Part shown: positions 12,198-22,893 of the stretch, piece by piece
Position numbering within the stretch: position 1 is the stretch's first letter
Layout of the letters: every line of letters begins with the position of its first letter
Assembly (NCBI GenBank): GCA_022059125.1
Contig: JAEUWY010000005.1
Location: 3,410,001 to 3,474,000 of the forward strand
Origin: Corynespora cassiicola
Lineage: Eukaryota > Ascomycota > Dothideomycetes > Pleosporales > Corynesporascaceae
DNA: 64,000 bases
Direction of reading: 5' to 3'
Made by a program: the position numbers and the translations under genes
The notes under the pieces: model-generated
Seen by the model: only the letters and a program-made list of their open reading frames with translations
Databases searched by the model: none
Told to the model about the DNA's origin: nothing

Positions 12198-12765
12198 CTT
12201 TGTGTAATCCAAACAACTTCACAGGACAGTGAGACAGACGTGAGCTTGAATCGAAACTAAAGCTCCTATTGCGAATCGCAACTTTATGTCCTGAATGCCC
12301 TGAGCACCATTCCGACTGATCGGCCCGACCATCATCATACCGCGGAAAGTCGGCGGTGGCCAGGGTCAGAATTTGTTGCCAACAAGGCCTTTCCGATTGG
12401 CCGAAGGGGGTCCCTGACGATGGAAACCTCGGAAATGATGTAAGCTTGGGCCTCGCACGATCAACTTGTGGAGCATCCCGAGGTAGGTTGCCCCAATTTC
12501 CTCACAAGTGGGCTGGCCACGACATCGAGAATAATGGGTCCAGGAGCAAAATTGCTTCACCTTGGGCGACCAAAGCTTATCTGCTATCGAGCACTCGGCC
12601 GATATAAAATTTTGGTATGCCGCAGGGTACTGTGTGAGGGCAAATGCTATAAGCGTTTATCTCCCCACGCAGCGATCGTCTCTTTTGTGAGCTTGCACTT
12701 ATCAGGGCTTCTTCTCCCCTTGTATCTTTCTTCGTTTTGTTTGTTTAGTCTATACCCTTATCGCA
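12198..12765. promoter_or_regulatory. bidirectional promoter between P450 and b5/b5-reductase genes
   Basis: The two start codons are 568 nt apart on opposite strands, so this spacer must carry both promoters. A TATA-like TATAAAA lies at 12603-12609, about 157 nt before the reductase ATG. A pyrimidine-rich stretch precedes that ATG, as is usual for fungal genes. I could not identify a specific operator. Confidence 0.6.
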
Positions 12766-14236
12766 ATGTCAGAGCTACCCACTTTCACCGCAGCCGATGT
12801 TGCGACACACAAGACCAAGGATGACCTGTGGGTGAACATTCACGACAAAGGTAATAATACACGGTGTCTAACTTTGACGTTTCTCGCCAGTACTAATTGC
12901 TCTTTTAGTGTACAATGTCACCGACTACGTGAGGGATCACCCTGGAGGTGCCGACATTCTCGTGGATGTTGCTGGAACAGACGCGTCCGCCGAGTATGAT
13001 GATGTTGGCCACTCTGAGGACGCAGATGAAATCCTGGCATCGTACCTCGTCGGTACTTCTGCTGATGCTGGCAAAACCAAGCGCGCAAAGGCCGTCAAAC
13101 TCGTACAGCAAACGATCCCCTCAGCAGTACCGGCCGTCGCAGAGGCTTCGACTTCATCTACCATCCTCAAGGCCGTTGCCGGCACCGTGGTCGTAGCTGC
13201 ATCCGCCTATTGCGCCTCGACCTACGGGCCAGCAGCAAGCAAATTCCTGTCCGGTCTGCCAATTCCCCAAGTACCCGCCATCTCTGCACCACAGTCATCC
13301 TCGAGCTCTCAGACATCCTTTGTTAGCGGCTTCGCGGTCGCCAGTGCGATTTCCGCCGTCGCTGCCGGCATGGCTGGAAAGCAGCTCTCCAAATTCACCC
13401 ACATTGAGTCCGGATTCATGAAGTACCCACCCCGTCGCAAGCCTCGTGGAGCTGCGAAGCCTGTGAACCCGCACCTTGTCAAGGGATTCCTTGACCCGAA
13501 GGAATACCAGGCTCTTCCGGTCATAAAGATAGACAAGCTCTCATCGAACGTCTACCGCTACGTCTTCAAGCTCCCCGGGCCTCGGGACGTCATTGGCCTC
13601 CCCATTGGCCAGCATGTTGCCATCAAGGCGACGGTCGATGGCAAAACTGTTACCAGATCATACACACCCGTGTCCAACAACCTCGACCTGGGTGTCTTGG
13701 AACTGGTCATCAAGGTCTACCCCGACGGCGCGCTCACAGGAAAGTACTTTGCCAACCTCAAGGTCGGCGACGAAGTTCTTTTCCGCGGACCCAAGGGAGC
13801 CATGCGCTACCAGCGCGGGCTATGCAAGAAGATTGGAATGATTGCGGGCGGAACGGGCATCACACCCATGTACCAGCTCATCCGTGCCATCTGCGAGGAT
13901 GAGAGAGATGCCACCGAAATCTCCCTCATTCTAGCGAACCGAGCCGAGGATGACATTCTGTTGCGCGCCGAGCTCGAGTCGTTTGCCAGGAGATACCCGA
14001 AGAACCTCAAGCTCTGGTACATGCTCGACAACCCACCAGATGCCTGGGCGTACGGCAAGGGCTTTGTCACGTCCGACGTCATCAAGGAGAAGCTGCCGCC
14101 AGCGGACTCAGATACCAAGATTATGCTGTGCGGACCTCCGGGTATGATCAACGCCTCCAAGAAGGCCCTGGTGTCTCTGGGATTCAAGGAACCAGGTGCC
14201 GTGTCGAAGATGACGGATCAAATCTTTTCTTTCTAA
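12766..14236 (+). CDS. cytochrome b5 - NADH cytochrome b5 reductase fusion
   Basis: Two exons (12766-12850, 12909-14236) encode 470 residues. The N-terminal cytochrome b5 domain (about 5-80) has the axial-haem motif DHPGG and a second His in GHSEDADEIL. A linker with two alanine-rich hydrophobic stretches follows (around VAGTVVVAASAYCA and GFAVASAISAVAAGMAG) and could sit in or on a membrane. The reductase part (about 215-470) shows the FAD motif RSYTPVSN, the NAD-binding loop GGTGITPMYQ and the CGPPGM signature. The protein would pass electrons from NADH through FAD to its own b5 haem, and then to an acceptor such as the divergent P450. Head-to-head placement with that P450 supports a two-component monooxygenase. 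Confidence 0.93.
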
Positions 14237-15612
14237 GGTCATTTTCCTTTTTTTTTTCTTGTATGGGAATGGGTAGATCAAGCGCTTTTTTCTTTGAAAC
14301 GACCCAGTCGGGCGATTTTCTTATGTCGGATGTAAAATACTACTCTAGTTAATTTCATACATGTACTTTGAATCGCGAACCCAGCGTGACGTTGATTATG
14401 TTGTACTGTCCTCTTGAGGAAGCACACCACAGCTAGAATAGAAACACAAATCGAATTCACAAAAGTGCGGCCCATGCCTCGCTCAGCACATTGAACTTTG
14501 TTGCAGCCGAACCCACAGCTACGCCGTTGATGAGCCCAGAGCACAGGGATCTCCATGGAGAACGATCTGAAATCGTCTACGATGAGATGTGATGAGTAGT
14601 AGGCAGATCTCTCGGCGAGACTCTGCCCTCGCAGTCTTGGATGAGCATCTTTCACCGCAAGATCGCCGTCTCCTTTTCGACTCCGGACTCTGCAAAGGCC
14701 AGATCACTGAATCAAACCCCTATTTGCAGCCGTTCGTTACCCTAGTGATCAATCACTGTAGCCTTGTTCATCTCATCTGACTGTGATCGTCCGAAACATG
14801 GCCCCTACTCAGGAGCGGGTAGCTGTACCCAGACAGTAACCTCGCGTGCAAACCCAACGTCCAAGCACCCAACCCACTATCCAACCCCTAAACTCGCATT
14901 TGAGGCGACTCGAAGAGAATAGGGGGACCCGTTCCGTCCAGACCCGCACCCTAGGCCCACGGCAAGATCCCAGCCGCAGACGAAAAGCTTTTCCCACATC
15001 AAGCGAACATCCAAGCGTCAATCTTGAAAAAAAAACCCCCCTCCCGATAGAGAATGATGCTGGGCGCTCCATAGAGAGCAAGGATCGGCCGAGCCAAGTC
15101 CGGCCCGAGCCATGTGGATACATGCAAACGACGTTGTCGCGAGGACGAGGGAAAAAAGTTCCGATGGGCGAGGTTGGCCAATCGGAAAGGGGCTCATTAC
15201 GAGGCCTACCTCGGGAAGCGATACCTCGGGAGCGAAAGGGCTTTGAGACTTGCAGCGCGGTGACGCGCAACGGTTGCCACGGGGGTTTCGCCTCGTGGGA
15301 AGGGAACGTCGGCCGGTGGTGGAAACTCGGAGAATGTCGTCATGGGCCACGATGGTCGGGTTTGAAGATGTGTGGTCATACGTGTGGACCATTGTTATTT
15401 TCTCTCTCTTTGGCCGGAACAGAGTCTTTGTAGTCGACTATATAGAACAAGACTACCTTCCCTCTGCTGTAGACTTCATTTCCTTCTCTCCCTATCTCTG
15501 TTGTACATCTCAGGTCCACGCAACAATTGTCCTTGAAAAGGATCAACTGAGCTCTGCGCGCCGATCTGGTCCCTAACCAACGCCCAAAGCCCCCTTCCCC
15601 TACATAGATACC
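14237..15612. other. non-coding spacer upstream of 3-hydroxyacyl-CoA dehydrogenase
   Basis: This spacer holds the 3' end of the reductase gene (T-rich tract just after the stop) and about 1.2 kb upstream of the next gene. A TATA-like string GACTATATAG lies near 15438. The ORFs here (for example 14846-15433) are GC-driven chance frames. Confidence 0.5.
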
Positions 15613-16683
15613 ATGTCTTGGCAACCTCCAAAAGACTATGCGACACGGCCGGTTGCCATTCTAGGCGCTGGCGTGCTCGGTCGCCGCATTGGTAAACCAT
15701 CCCCTTCCCAACGCGCGCTCCCCAGTCTCGGTCCCCAAACTAACACCAAACCTTGCGACCCAGCCAGCACATGGTCAGCCGCGGGCTATACCGTCCACAT
15801 CCGCGACCCCAACCCCGACCAACTAGCCCAATCCCTCACCTACATAGCCTCCCACCTCCCCACCTACCGCGCCAACGCGCCCCTCTCCTCCAGCAGACCC
15901 GCAGGCCAGGTCCACACGACCTCGGACCTCTCCGCCGCCGTCTCAGACGCCTGGCTCGTCATCGAAGCCGTCCCCGAATCCCTCCCCCTCAAGCTCTCCA
16001 CCTTCTCCGCCCTGTCCCGCCTCGCGCCCCAGGACGCCCTCCTCGCCTCCAACTCGTCCTCGTACAGGAGCTCCGAGATGCTGGGCCAGGTCGAGGACCC
16101 CGGGGCGCGGGCTCGCATCCTCAATGCGCACTATTACATGCCGCCGCGCAACATGGTGGTGGAGCTCATGACGGATGGGTGCACGGCCGAGGATGCGTTT
16201 GGGTTCCTGGCCGAGAGGCTGAGGGAGTGTGGCGGAGTGGTGTATGTGGCGCGGAGGGAGTCGACGGGGTTTATTTTTAATAGGTTGTGGGCGGCGGTTA
16301 AGAGGGAGGTGTTGATGATTTTGGCCGAGGGGGTGTCGGTGCCGGAGGAGGTGGATGAGTTGTGGGAGCAGGTTTTTGTGAAGGGAGGGATTGTGCCATG
16401 TAAGACTATGGATGGTGAGTGTTTTTTTTTTCCCTTCCTCTTTCTTTTCTTCTTCTCCCTTCTTGCTCGGTACATTTCTTGTATATGGGCCTGAGTGGAT
16501 GCTAATGCCAATGCAGAGGTGGGCCTCGATACGGTTGCGTTTATTGAGAACCATTATATCAAGGAGAGGGGGCTGCCCTCGGAAAAGACGGTGGATTTTC
16601 TAAAGAAGAATTACATCGACCAGGGTAAGCTGGGAGATAAATGTGAAATTGGAGGTCTACTGCCGCCGAAGAGCCAAAGGTAG
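15613..16683 (+). CDS. 3-hydroxyacyl-CoA dehydrogenase (NAD-binding plus C-terminal domain)
   Basis: Three exons (15613-15691, 15764-16414, 16517-16683) encode 298 residues, close to the ~280-320 of short 3-hydroxyacyl/3-hydroxybutyryl-CoA dehydrogenases. The Rossmann motif [16 protein letters not shown] (GxGxxG) is at residues 14-29. Catalytic-site signatures follow: EAVPE, the LASNSSS turn, and [14 protein letters not shown], where the His is the expected catalytic base. The C-terminal dimerisation domain contains [16 protein letters not shown]. It oxidises an L-3-hydroxyacyl-CoA or related hydroxyacid with NAD. Intron 1 is 72 nt, in frame and without a stop, so retention would keep the frame. 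There is no obvious peroxisomal SKL, although the protein ends in SQR. A role in side-chain or fatty-acid catabolism is likely. Confidence 0.88.
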
Positions 16684-17569
16684 GCTTTTGGTCTGGGTGA
16701 TCCAAGTAGGTAGCTTTCCTGTTAGACATGTGTATATATTTCTCTGAGAATAAAACGATCAAATCAATTGTAAACAGCACCAACGTGGTGGACATGGTCA
16801 TTTTCGATTATCCCCGAGTAGCTTGGCCGTCAGTAGGAATTACCAAAGTGATGTATGTTGCACGTGTTGGGAGCCGGTAGACGAGGCCCAAAGTGGTAAT
16901 TCGTATAATCGATCTTGGCTTGGTTACAGAAAAAATGGGGTGTCTACCAGAAGCGAACTCTTGCGGCGCTCGTTCCGTTATGCTCGGTAGGCCCACCGAA
17001 AGCGCATCTTGTATCATTTCAGGGAGCAATTGTGCAATCGGCACATGGATAGATGGCTGGAGTTTTCTGGCAAGCGAGCTACACAGTGTCGCTGGCGGCC
17101 CAGTGTCTATGACATCATACCTCTCTGACCCGGCAATATGCCTATCTAACGACTTCAGCCCACATCACAGCTATCGGGCACTGTAGCCACTGTGAGGATT
17201 TGAGGGTTGAGAGACCCACAGAATGCCAGACACGAGGCCTTCCTAGGCGTCGTCCGGACCCCGCGCGATACCATCCCACCCTTGCCCCGCTTAGGTAGGA
17301 TAGACTAAGCGCAGAGGGGCAATGTTGGGGCTAGTCATGGCTCTCGATACGCTGGTAACGCGCGCTATTCGTGCGACGGGCGCTCCTTGTACGACGAGCT
17401 CTGTTGCCAGTTCCGAAGACAGCTGTGGGGTAGGGCGTGTTGTAATTGCTGGCTTCCGAGGCAGTCATCTGCCGGCCCCTGGTATACAAAAGACTGGCGG
17501 TGCCAGCACGGCTCCACAACTCGCCCATTCCACCCAGCACCATCTGCTTTTCCCCACAGAGCACCAACA
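16684..17569. other. intergenic spacer
   Basis: The spacer holds the 3' flank of the dehydrogenase and the promoter of the aldolase. No ORF carries a recognisable domain. A CT-rich stretch precedes the aldolase start. Confidence 0.45.
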
Positions 17570-18577
17570 ATGTCGCCTCCCTCCGCAATCGAGACGGCCA
17601 GCAATGGCGATGGCGATGGCTCCAAGCCGTCCCATGTTGCGCCGCTCGAGCCGGGGCTGAACGAAGCCGAGGCAAAAGTCAAGATGCCCAAGTTCCCCGG
17701 ACCGCCCAAGTTCGACGACCCTTACAAGGAGCGGGCGTACCTCAAGGGCCGACTGGCAGCGGCCTTCCGCATCTTTGGGAAATATGGCTTCGACGAGGGC
17801 GTGGCTGGTCACATCACGCTGCGAGACCCGGTCGACCCTACGACCTTCTGGGTGGGGACAGCGCCTACCCCTACCGAGTACTCCAGGATGGGCTAACCCG
17901 ACTAGGTCAACCCGTTCGGTGTGGCCTTCAGCATGATGAAGGCGTCCGACTTGATTCTTGTCAATGAGGAGGGCGAAGTCATCGACGGCGGGCCGTGCCG
18001 GCTGCTGAACAGTGCAGCGTACATGATTCACTCGGCCATCCACCAGGCGCGGCCGGACGTGGCGGCGGCGGCGCACTCGCACAGCATCTACGGCCGCTCG
18101 TTCTGTTCGCTTGGGCGCACGCTCGACACCATCACCCAAGACTCGTGCGCTTTCCACAATGTGAGGACCAGAGGAGAAGCGTTGCGCCGACCAAAGGTAC
18201 TTTGGCACTGACACGAGCAGGACCACGTGCTCTACGCATCGTTCAACGGCATCGTGCTTGCGCAGGAGGAGGGCAAGAATATTGCCAAGGCGCTCGGAGA
18301 TAAAAAGGCGGCGCTGCTGCAGAACCACGGACTGCTGACGGTAGGCAAGACGATTGAAGAGACGGTGTTCTGGTTCGTGTCATTGGAAAAGTGCTGCCAC
18401 GCCCAACTGATGGCCGATGCGGCGGCGGCGGGCAGAGGAGGCGAGACGGTCAAGATCGGAGAGGAGGATGCGCAATTCACGTACAAGACGGTGGGCACGC
18501 CCATGGCCGGCTGGTTCTCAGCGAAGCCGCTGTTCGACGTGATCCACAAGGAGACCAACGGCGAGTACCTCGAGTAA
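17570..18577 (+). CDS. class II aldolase/adducin-domain protein
   Basis: Three exons (17570-17851, 17906-18160, 18221-18577) encode 297 residues, the normal size for fungal cytosolic class II aldolase/adducin proteins. Seen in sequence: KGRLAAAFRIFGKYGFDEGVAGHITLRD, split here as GRLAAAFRIFGKYGF and EGVAGHITLRD; AAAAHSHSIYGRSF with the HxH zinc ligands; and LLQNHGLLTVGKTIEE with the third His. These fit a Zn-dependent aldolase or epimerase fold acting on phosphorylated or free sugar acids, or on small hydroxy-carbonyls. Many fungal members have no tested function. A Pro/Ser-rich N-terminal tail of about 50 residues precedes the fold. It lies next to the dehydrogenase gene and may belong with it in one catabolic route. 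Confidence 0.9.
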
Positions 18578-19460
18578 GCGGGGGGGCTGGTGGCATGTAG
18601 TCATTCCTATCAGAAGCTCTTTTTTTTTCTCTTCTCACGCCCGTCACCTTTCTCACGGCTGCATCGCTGGCCATCTTCACATGCGGACTGCTTTGGCCCG
18701 AGCAGGTGCGCCGACTAAGCCCAAGCCGGACCAGACGTGCACAAGCTTCAGACCCTGATGATGCAACGTCAGACGGTCGCCAAACCCATGCCCCTCCGAC
18801 CAAGTGTCTTCTTCTCCGTCTTCTCCTTCTTCTTCGACTGCGCGCGCGGCATCGTGGCCTCTTCTTTTCGGCGTGAATTGATGCTCTCATTCGGGGCGGG
18901 CGGGCGTCAGGATCCGCCAGGGCGGCGGCGATCTAGACTGGCTGTACAGGCCCCGAGAGGCCGATCCCGGCGAGCTGCGTTATTTGCTCTGCCACCACGT
19001 GCGGCGGCGGGACACGTCGAGGGCCATGGCGAAATGCGTCGGGCGCCTGCAGCAGCGTTTGCAAAGAATCGGCGGGCTGGCGGGAAGAAAAAAAAGTGGT
19101 GCAATGCGTGCTGTGCATACAGTGCACAATCCTCCCTGGGTACTAGGGGACCGCAACCCCTCCACCACTCGCACGCCCAGGCGCAACCACACATGACATA
19201 GCTCTCTCCACTCTCCCCCTCCGCCCACGCCCACCAAACACAAGGCACATCACGCCTCTGCCCGTCTGCATTCCTCCTGCCCCCCAGCTGCCTCGAGCTC
19301 CAGACTCCCGCTGCAAGCTCCAGCCCGCAATTCCCCCCAGCGCTCGCGGCTGTCCCGGCCCAAATCCACCGCGTCTGCCGAGCACGGCTTGCAGCGCATG
19401 CGTCGGTAGTGCAACCATAACCCCCGTGCAGTGCGCACCACGCCCGTCGACGCCTCTCAG
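18578..19460. other. intergenic spacer, T-rich then C-rich
   Basis: A poly-T/CT tract at 18620-18635 follows the aldolase stop. From about 19200 to 19440 the plus strand is C-rich and precedes the next start. I see no supportable gene; the 187-residue minus ORF is a GC-skew frame. Confidence 0.45.
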
Positions 19461-21593
19461 ATGGCAAAGGGGCCCGAAGTTGTAGTCGTTGCGAGGTGAG
19501 ATTTCCCCCCTCCAGCCGAGCGGCTTGCCCGCCACTGCTTGACCTGACTTGTGCATCCCAGGCATGGCGCCCGCCTCGACGCCTCGGACAAGACCTGGCA
19601 CCTCACCTCGCCCACCCCCTACGACCCTCCTCTGACCTACGGCGGCTGGGCCCAGGGCAAGGCGCTGGGCTTGCGCATCGCGAGCCTGCTGCACTCGCGG
19701 GACAACGAGCTTGCCGATGGCTTGAGGAACGGTCCCAACGCCGACCTGGCCCATCTCGAGTTTAGCACCCTCGACTCCTCCAAGACGAAGCGCCGCCGCA
19801 AGATCGTCATCCACACGAGCCCGTTCCTACGATGCATCCAGACAAGCACCGCCATTGCCGCTGGCCTCTCACAGTACCAGCCGCCCGCCACGCCCAACAT
19901 CAAGCTGTCACACCCCGCAAAGGAGAGGAATGGCGTACTGGGCCTGGCCGACCCCAAGCTGGAGGTGTTCCCAAAGCCGCACGTCGGCCCTGACAAGATC
20001 CTCCTCCGCATCGACGCCTTCTTGGGCGAATGGCTGTCGCCCGACTATTTCGAGGACATTACCCCGCCGCCAAACTCGACCATGATGGTAGCCGGCGCGA
20101 AGGCGGACCTGCTGCGGCGGGGAGAGTACATTGAGGTCCAGCCCACTGTCCACAGCAGCAAAGGCCACTTCCCCGGCGGCTGGGCCAAGAGCTCCGTGTC
20201 TTCGGCTGCCCCCAGCAGGAAGAACACAGACGACGGCAACTTCCCCACCATGGGGAGTCTGGCATCAGTCTTGCCGCTTAGGGAGCGCTCAAGCAGCCAG
20301 GGCAGTGCCGCTAGCCTCGGCTCGAGGGCCAGCCACAAGGGCGCTTCCATTGCGACCGCACATAAAGTGCCCAGCCATATATACGACCCGCCGGTTCCGT
20401 CCTACGCAGTCTCGCCCTCAGACCCCATCCCGAGAGGGTACATCGCGCACGCACGAGACGCCTGCGTCGATGTAGACTTTCAGTGGGATAGTATGCGCGC
20501 TCCGCAAGAATGGGGCGACGGAGGCGAGTATGGCGACGAGTGGAGCACCATGCACAAGCGTTTCCGCAGGGGCCTGGCCGGCATGATGGCTTGGTACAAG
20601 GAGCACGGCACCACACCTCCCAAGGACCAATATCCGGGCTTCACCTTTAGAGAGCATGTTGCGCCGTCAAGCAGCAAGAGTCCCCCTACTGGATCCGCCG
20701 AGAGCGCAGTCGATGACGACGACGAGGAGCTAGTCTTGATCCTGGTCACACATGGTGCCGGCTGCAATGCACTGCTCGGAGCCATCACTAATCAGCCAGT
20801 CCTTCTCGATGTCGGCCTCGCTGCCCTCTCAATGGCTGTGCGTCGAGATGTGCCTAGAAAACCATCCGTCTCAAGCATGCACCAGCGAAGAGCTTCGGTG
20901 GTCGACGCTGGAATGTCGGATTGCTACGACATGAAGCTGCTGGCTTCGGTAGACCATCTCCGCCCCGGCGTGGATCCTTCGAAGCCTCCAGCGCCTGCTT
21001 CGCCGGCCGTCACGGCTAGCCCTTCTTTGGAATACCGTCGGCGTTTTACAAGCACGGGCGGCACAAATAGCCCGATCGATTCGCCTTTTTCGCTGGGAGA
21101 TCCGTACAGAGGGTTGAACAGCTCGCTGGGCAGCATGCGCCGGAGCTCGACATCCAAGTCGTCGTCACGAGACATGTCAAACAACATCAGTGGCTCGGCC
21201 TCGCCCATGACGGGACTCTGGTCGAGCCTTCGCGCCCCAACGCCCGACATCAGCAGCGACGGCCGTCGCAGCCCGGGTGCCGACATGGTCCTCAATTTCC
21301 GCGAGCAGCAGCCCAAGCCTGCCCCCACTCTCAACACCAACGTCCCCCCTGCAGAGGAGACGGCACCCACGACAAATGGAAGCTCAAAGACGCACGAGGA
21401 AAAGGAGCAGCACGACCAAGTCCCTCCTCTTCCCATTGGACTGGGCAGAACCCAAAGCCAGAGCGCTCGAGGGCTGTGGAGTCCCCAGACGCAGGCCGCT
21501 GCGAACGGACTGTGGGGGCCTCCCAAAATGGACGACGTATACGAGCATGATCGAGGTCCCAAGAGAAGGTGGACCGTCACGGAGAGGGAGTAA
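19461..21593 (+). CDS. histidine phosphatase (phosphoglycerate-mutase family) with long Ser-rich tail
   Basis: A tiny first exon (19461-19495) encodes MAKGPEVVVVA. It is spliced to 19562-21593 so that the catalytic RHG motif is rebuilt across the junction (VVVVARHGARLD). The protein has 688 residues. Other active-site pieces are TSPFLRCIQTSTAI, the Arg-bearing second motif, and VTHGAGCNALLGAI, which carries the distal catalytic His. The catalytic fold runs to about residue 450 with Ser-rich insertions. The remaining C-terminus is disordered, rich in Ser, Pro and Thr, and is probably phosphorylated. The substrate could be a phospho-metabolite or a phosphoprotein; a role as a true phosphoglycerate mutase is unlikely given the insertions. 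Without the first exon the key RH would be lost, so annotation pipelines may miss it. Confidence 0.88.
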
Positions 21594-22893
21594 CCAACTG
21601 AAAAGAAGACCAAAAAACATACACACATTGCATTAATCACGAGCAACCCGACATTTTCACAAATTACTTGAGCGCTTTACACCACCACTACATGATAGCT
21701 TCCTTCATCTTTGTTTCATCTTTGTTCCCAGTGCAAGAACAAGGCAATTCCCATCCCATGCTGCACTAAATGAACATGGGGGGGTAAAATTCATGGAGTT
21801 TGATACCTTTAATGAACACTGGCGAATCGGCGTCTCGGAGGGAATATAGGGAGAGGAAAGGGGGGGGAAGGGATGGGGTGGTTATGGTGTTTTTGTCTCC
21901 AGGGAATTCGTATGATTGTACATAGATTCTCTCTCTTCTCTCTCGACATGTTTGAGCTCGTGGCTGGATGGGCTAAGAAAAAAAAAACTCTCTACTCTTT
22001 TTCTTCTCTCTCACTCTGGTTTGTACTGCTTACTGTGTCTTGTTTGGAATGGAGTTCTTTTTGGCGGATGTGGTGCGTCTGGCACGGAGCGAGAAGGGAT
22101 TTTGAGCTTTGCTCGGTGCCTTTTTGTGATGTTGTTGCTGCTGCTGCTGCTTCTGCTCTTGCTCTTGCTCTTGCTCTTGGTTCTGGGGCTTGTAAGCATG
22201 GATACCTTGAGGGCTGCTTGCTTGCTTGGGATGCATGATGTAGGGGTGGGGTTTTCGTCGGTAATGCGTATATGGTATACATGCATGCATGCACCTGACC
22301 ACCTCTCTCCCTAGGTGTCTAGCCTGTTGCTGCGTTGCGGAAGCTGGTAATGAAGTTTTTCTTTTCTTTTCTTTTTCCCCTTCTCTTTCTCGCGTTGCAT
22401 GTGCATGCATGCATGCTTGGTTGTAGCGCCGGACAGAGGACTCGGGTAACCGGGCTGTTCGACAACTCCCCGCTCTTGTTGGGGCGCAGGGTCTGGGTTT
22501 GACGGAGACGGCGGACAGTAGGATGGAGGTACGGTTTCCATCACAGCACAAGACATGTTTTTGATAATACCAGCCGATTTGAGTTACTTTGCTATTTTCT
22601 CTGCAGCCATGTCCGGGTCGAAATGATGTCTTGGTTAAGGGGCGATACCATGCACCGCCATCTCCAACCCCCAAGATCGAACCCCAGCCTTGCTGATAAC
22701 CTCCCGTCTCGCTCCGGCAGACTCGAGGACAAACTTTGCCATCCATCTCAATCACCACTCTCCAGAGCTGACCCCCTCACTCCACCACAACCTCCAACCC
22801 CCCCTCACCCCTCCCCACCGCCTCAACCCACTCCTTCCACCCCACCATCCCCCCCTCAACCAGCGGCCACTCCCCCCCAACCCCAAACACCAA
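21594..22893. other. non-coding, microsatellite-bearing spacer between convergent genes
   Basis: This is the 3' region of two convergent genes. It contains a CTG/CTCTTG repeat run at 22131-22185, an ATGC-rich run at 22280-22420, and from 22740 onward a plus-strand C-rich, nearly G-free tract. The ORFs (for example 22030-22758 minus) arise from these repeats and are not supported. Confidence 0.5.
22131..22185. repeat. CTG / CTCTTG microsatellite
   Basis: A run of CTG triplets (about 6 copies) passes into CTCTTG hexamers (about 4 copies). It lies in non-coding DNA downstream of the histidine phosphatase. Confidence 0.8.

Noticed and set aside
14846..15433. 195-residue plus ORF between reductase and dehydrogenase genes
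   Set aside because: No domain, Arg/Gly-rich chance translation, and no intron or start context.
18907..19467. 186-residue minus ORF opposite the histidine phosphatase 5' end
   Set aside because: It overlaps the promoter and first exon of a well-supported plus-strand gene and has no domain.
22660..22710. tRNA-like T-arm (GGTTCGATC on the minus strand)
   Set aside because: The flanking stem does not pair, and no acceptor, D or anticodon arms can be built.
22030..22758. 242-residue minus-strand ORF
   Set aside because: Its C-terminal part is a run of EQEQEQ/KQQQQQ from microsatellites. No recognisable domain is present, and it lies in the 3' region of convergent genes.
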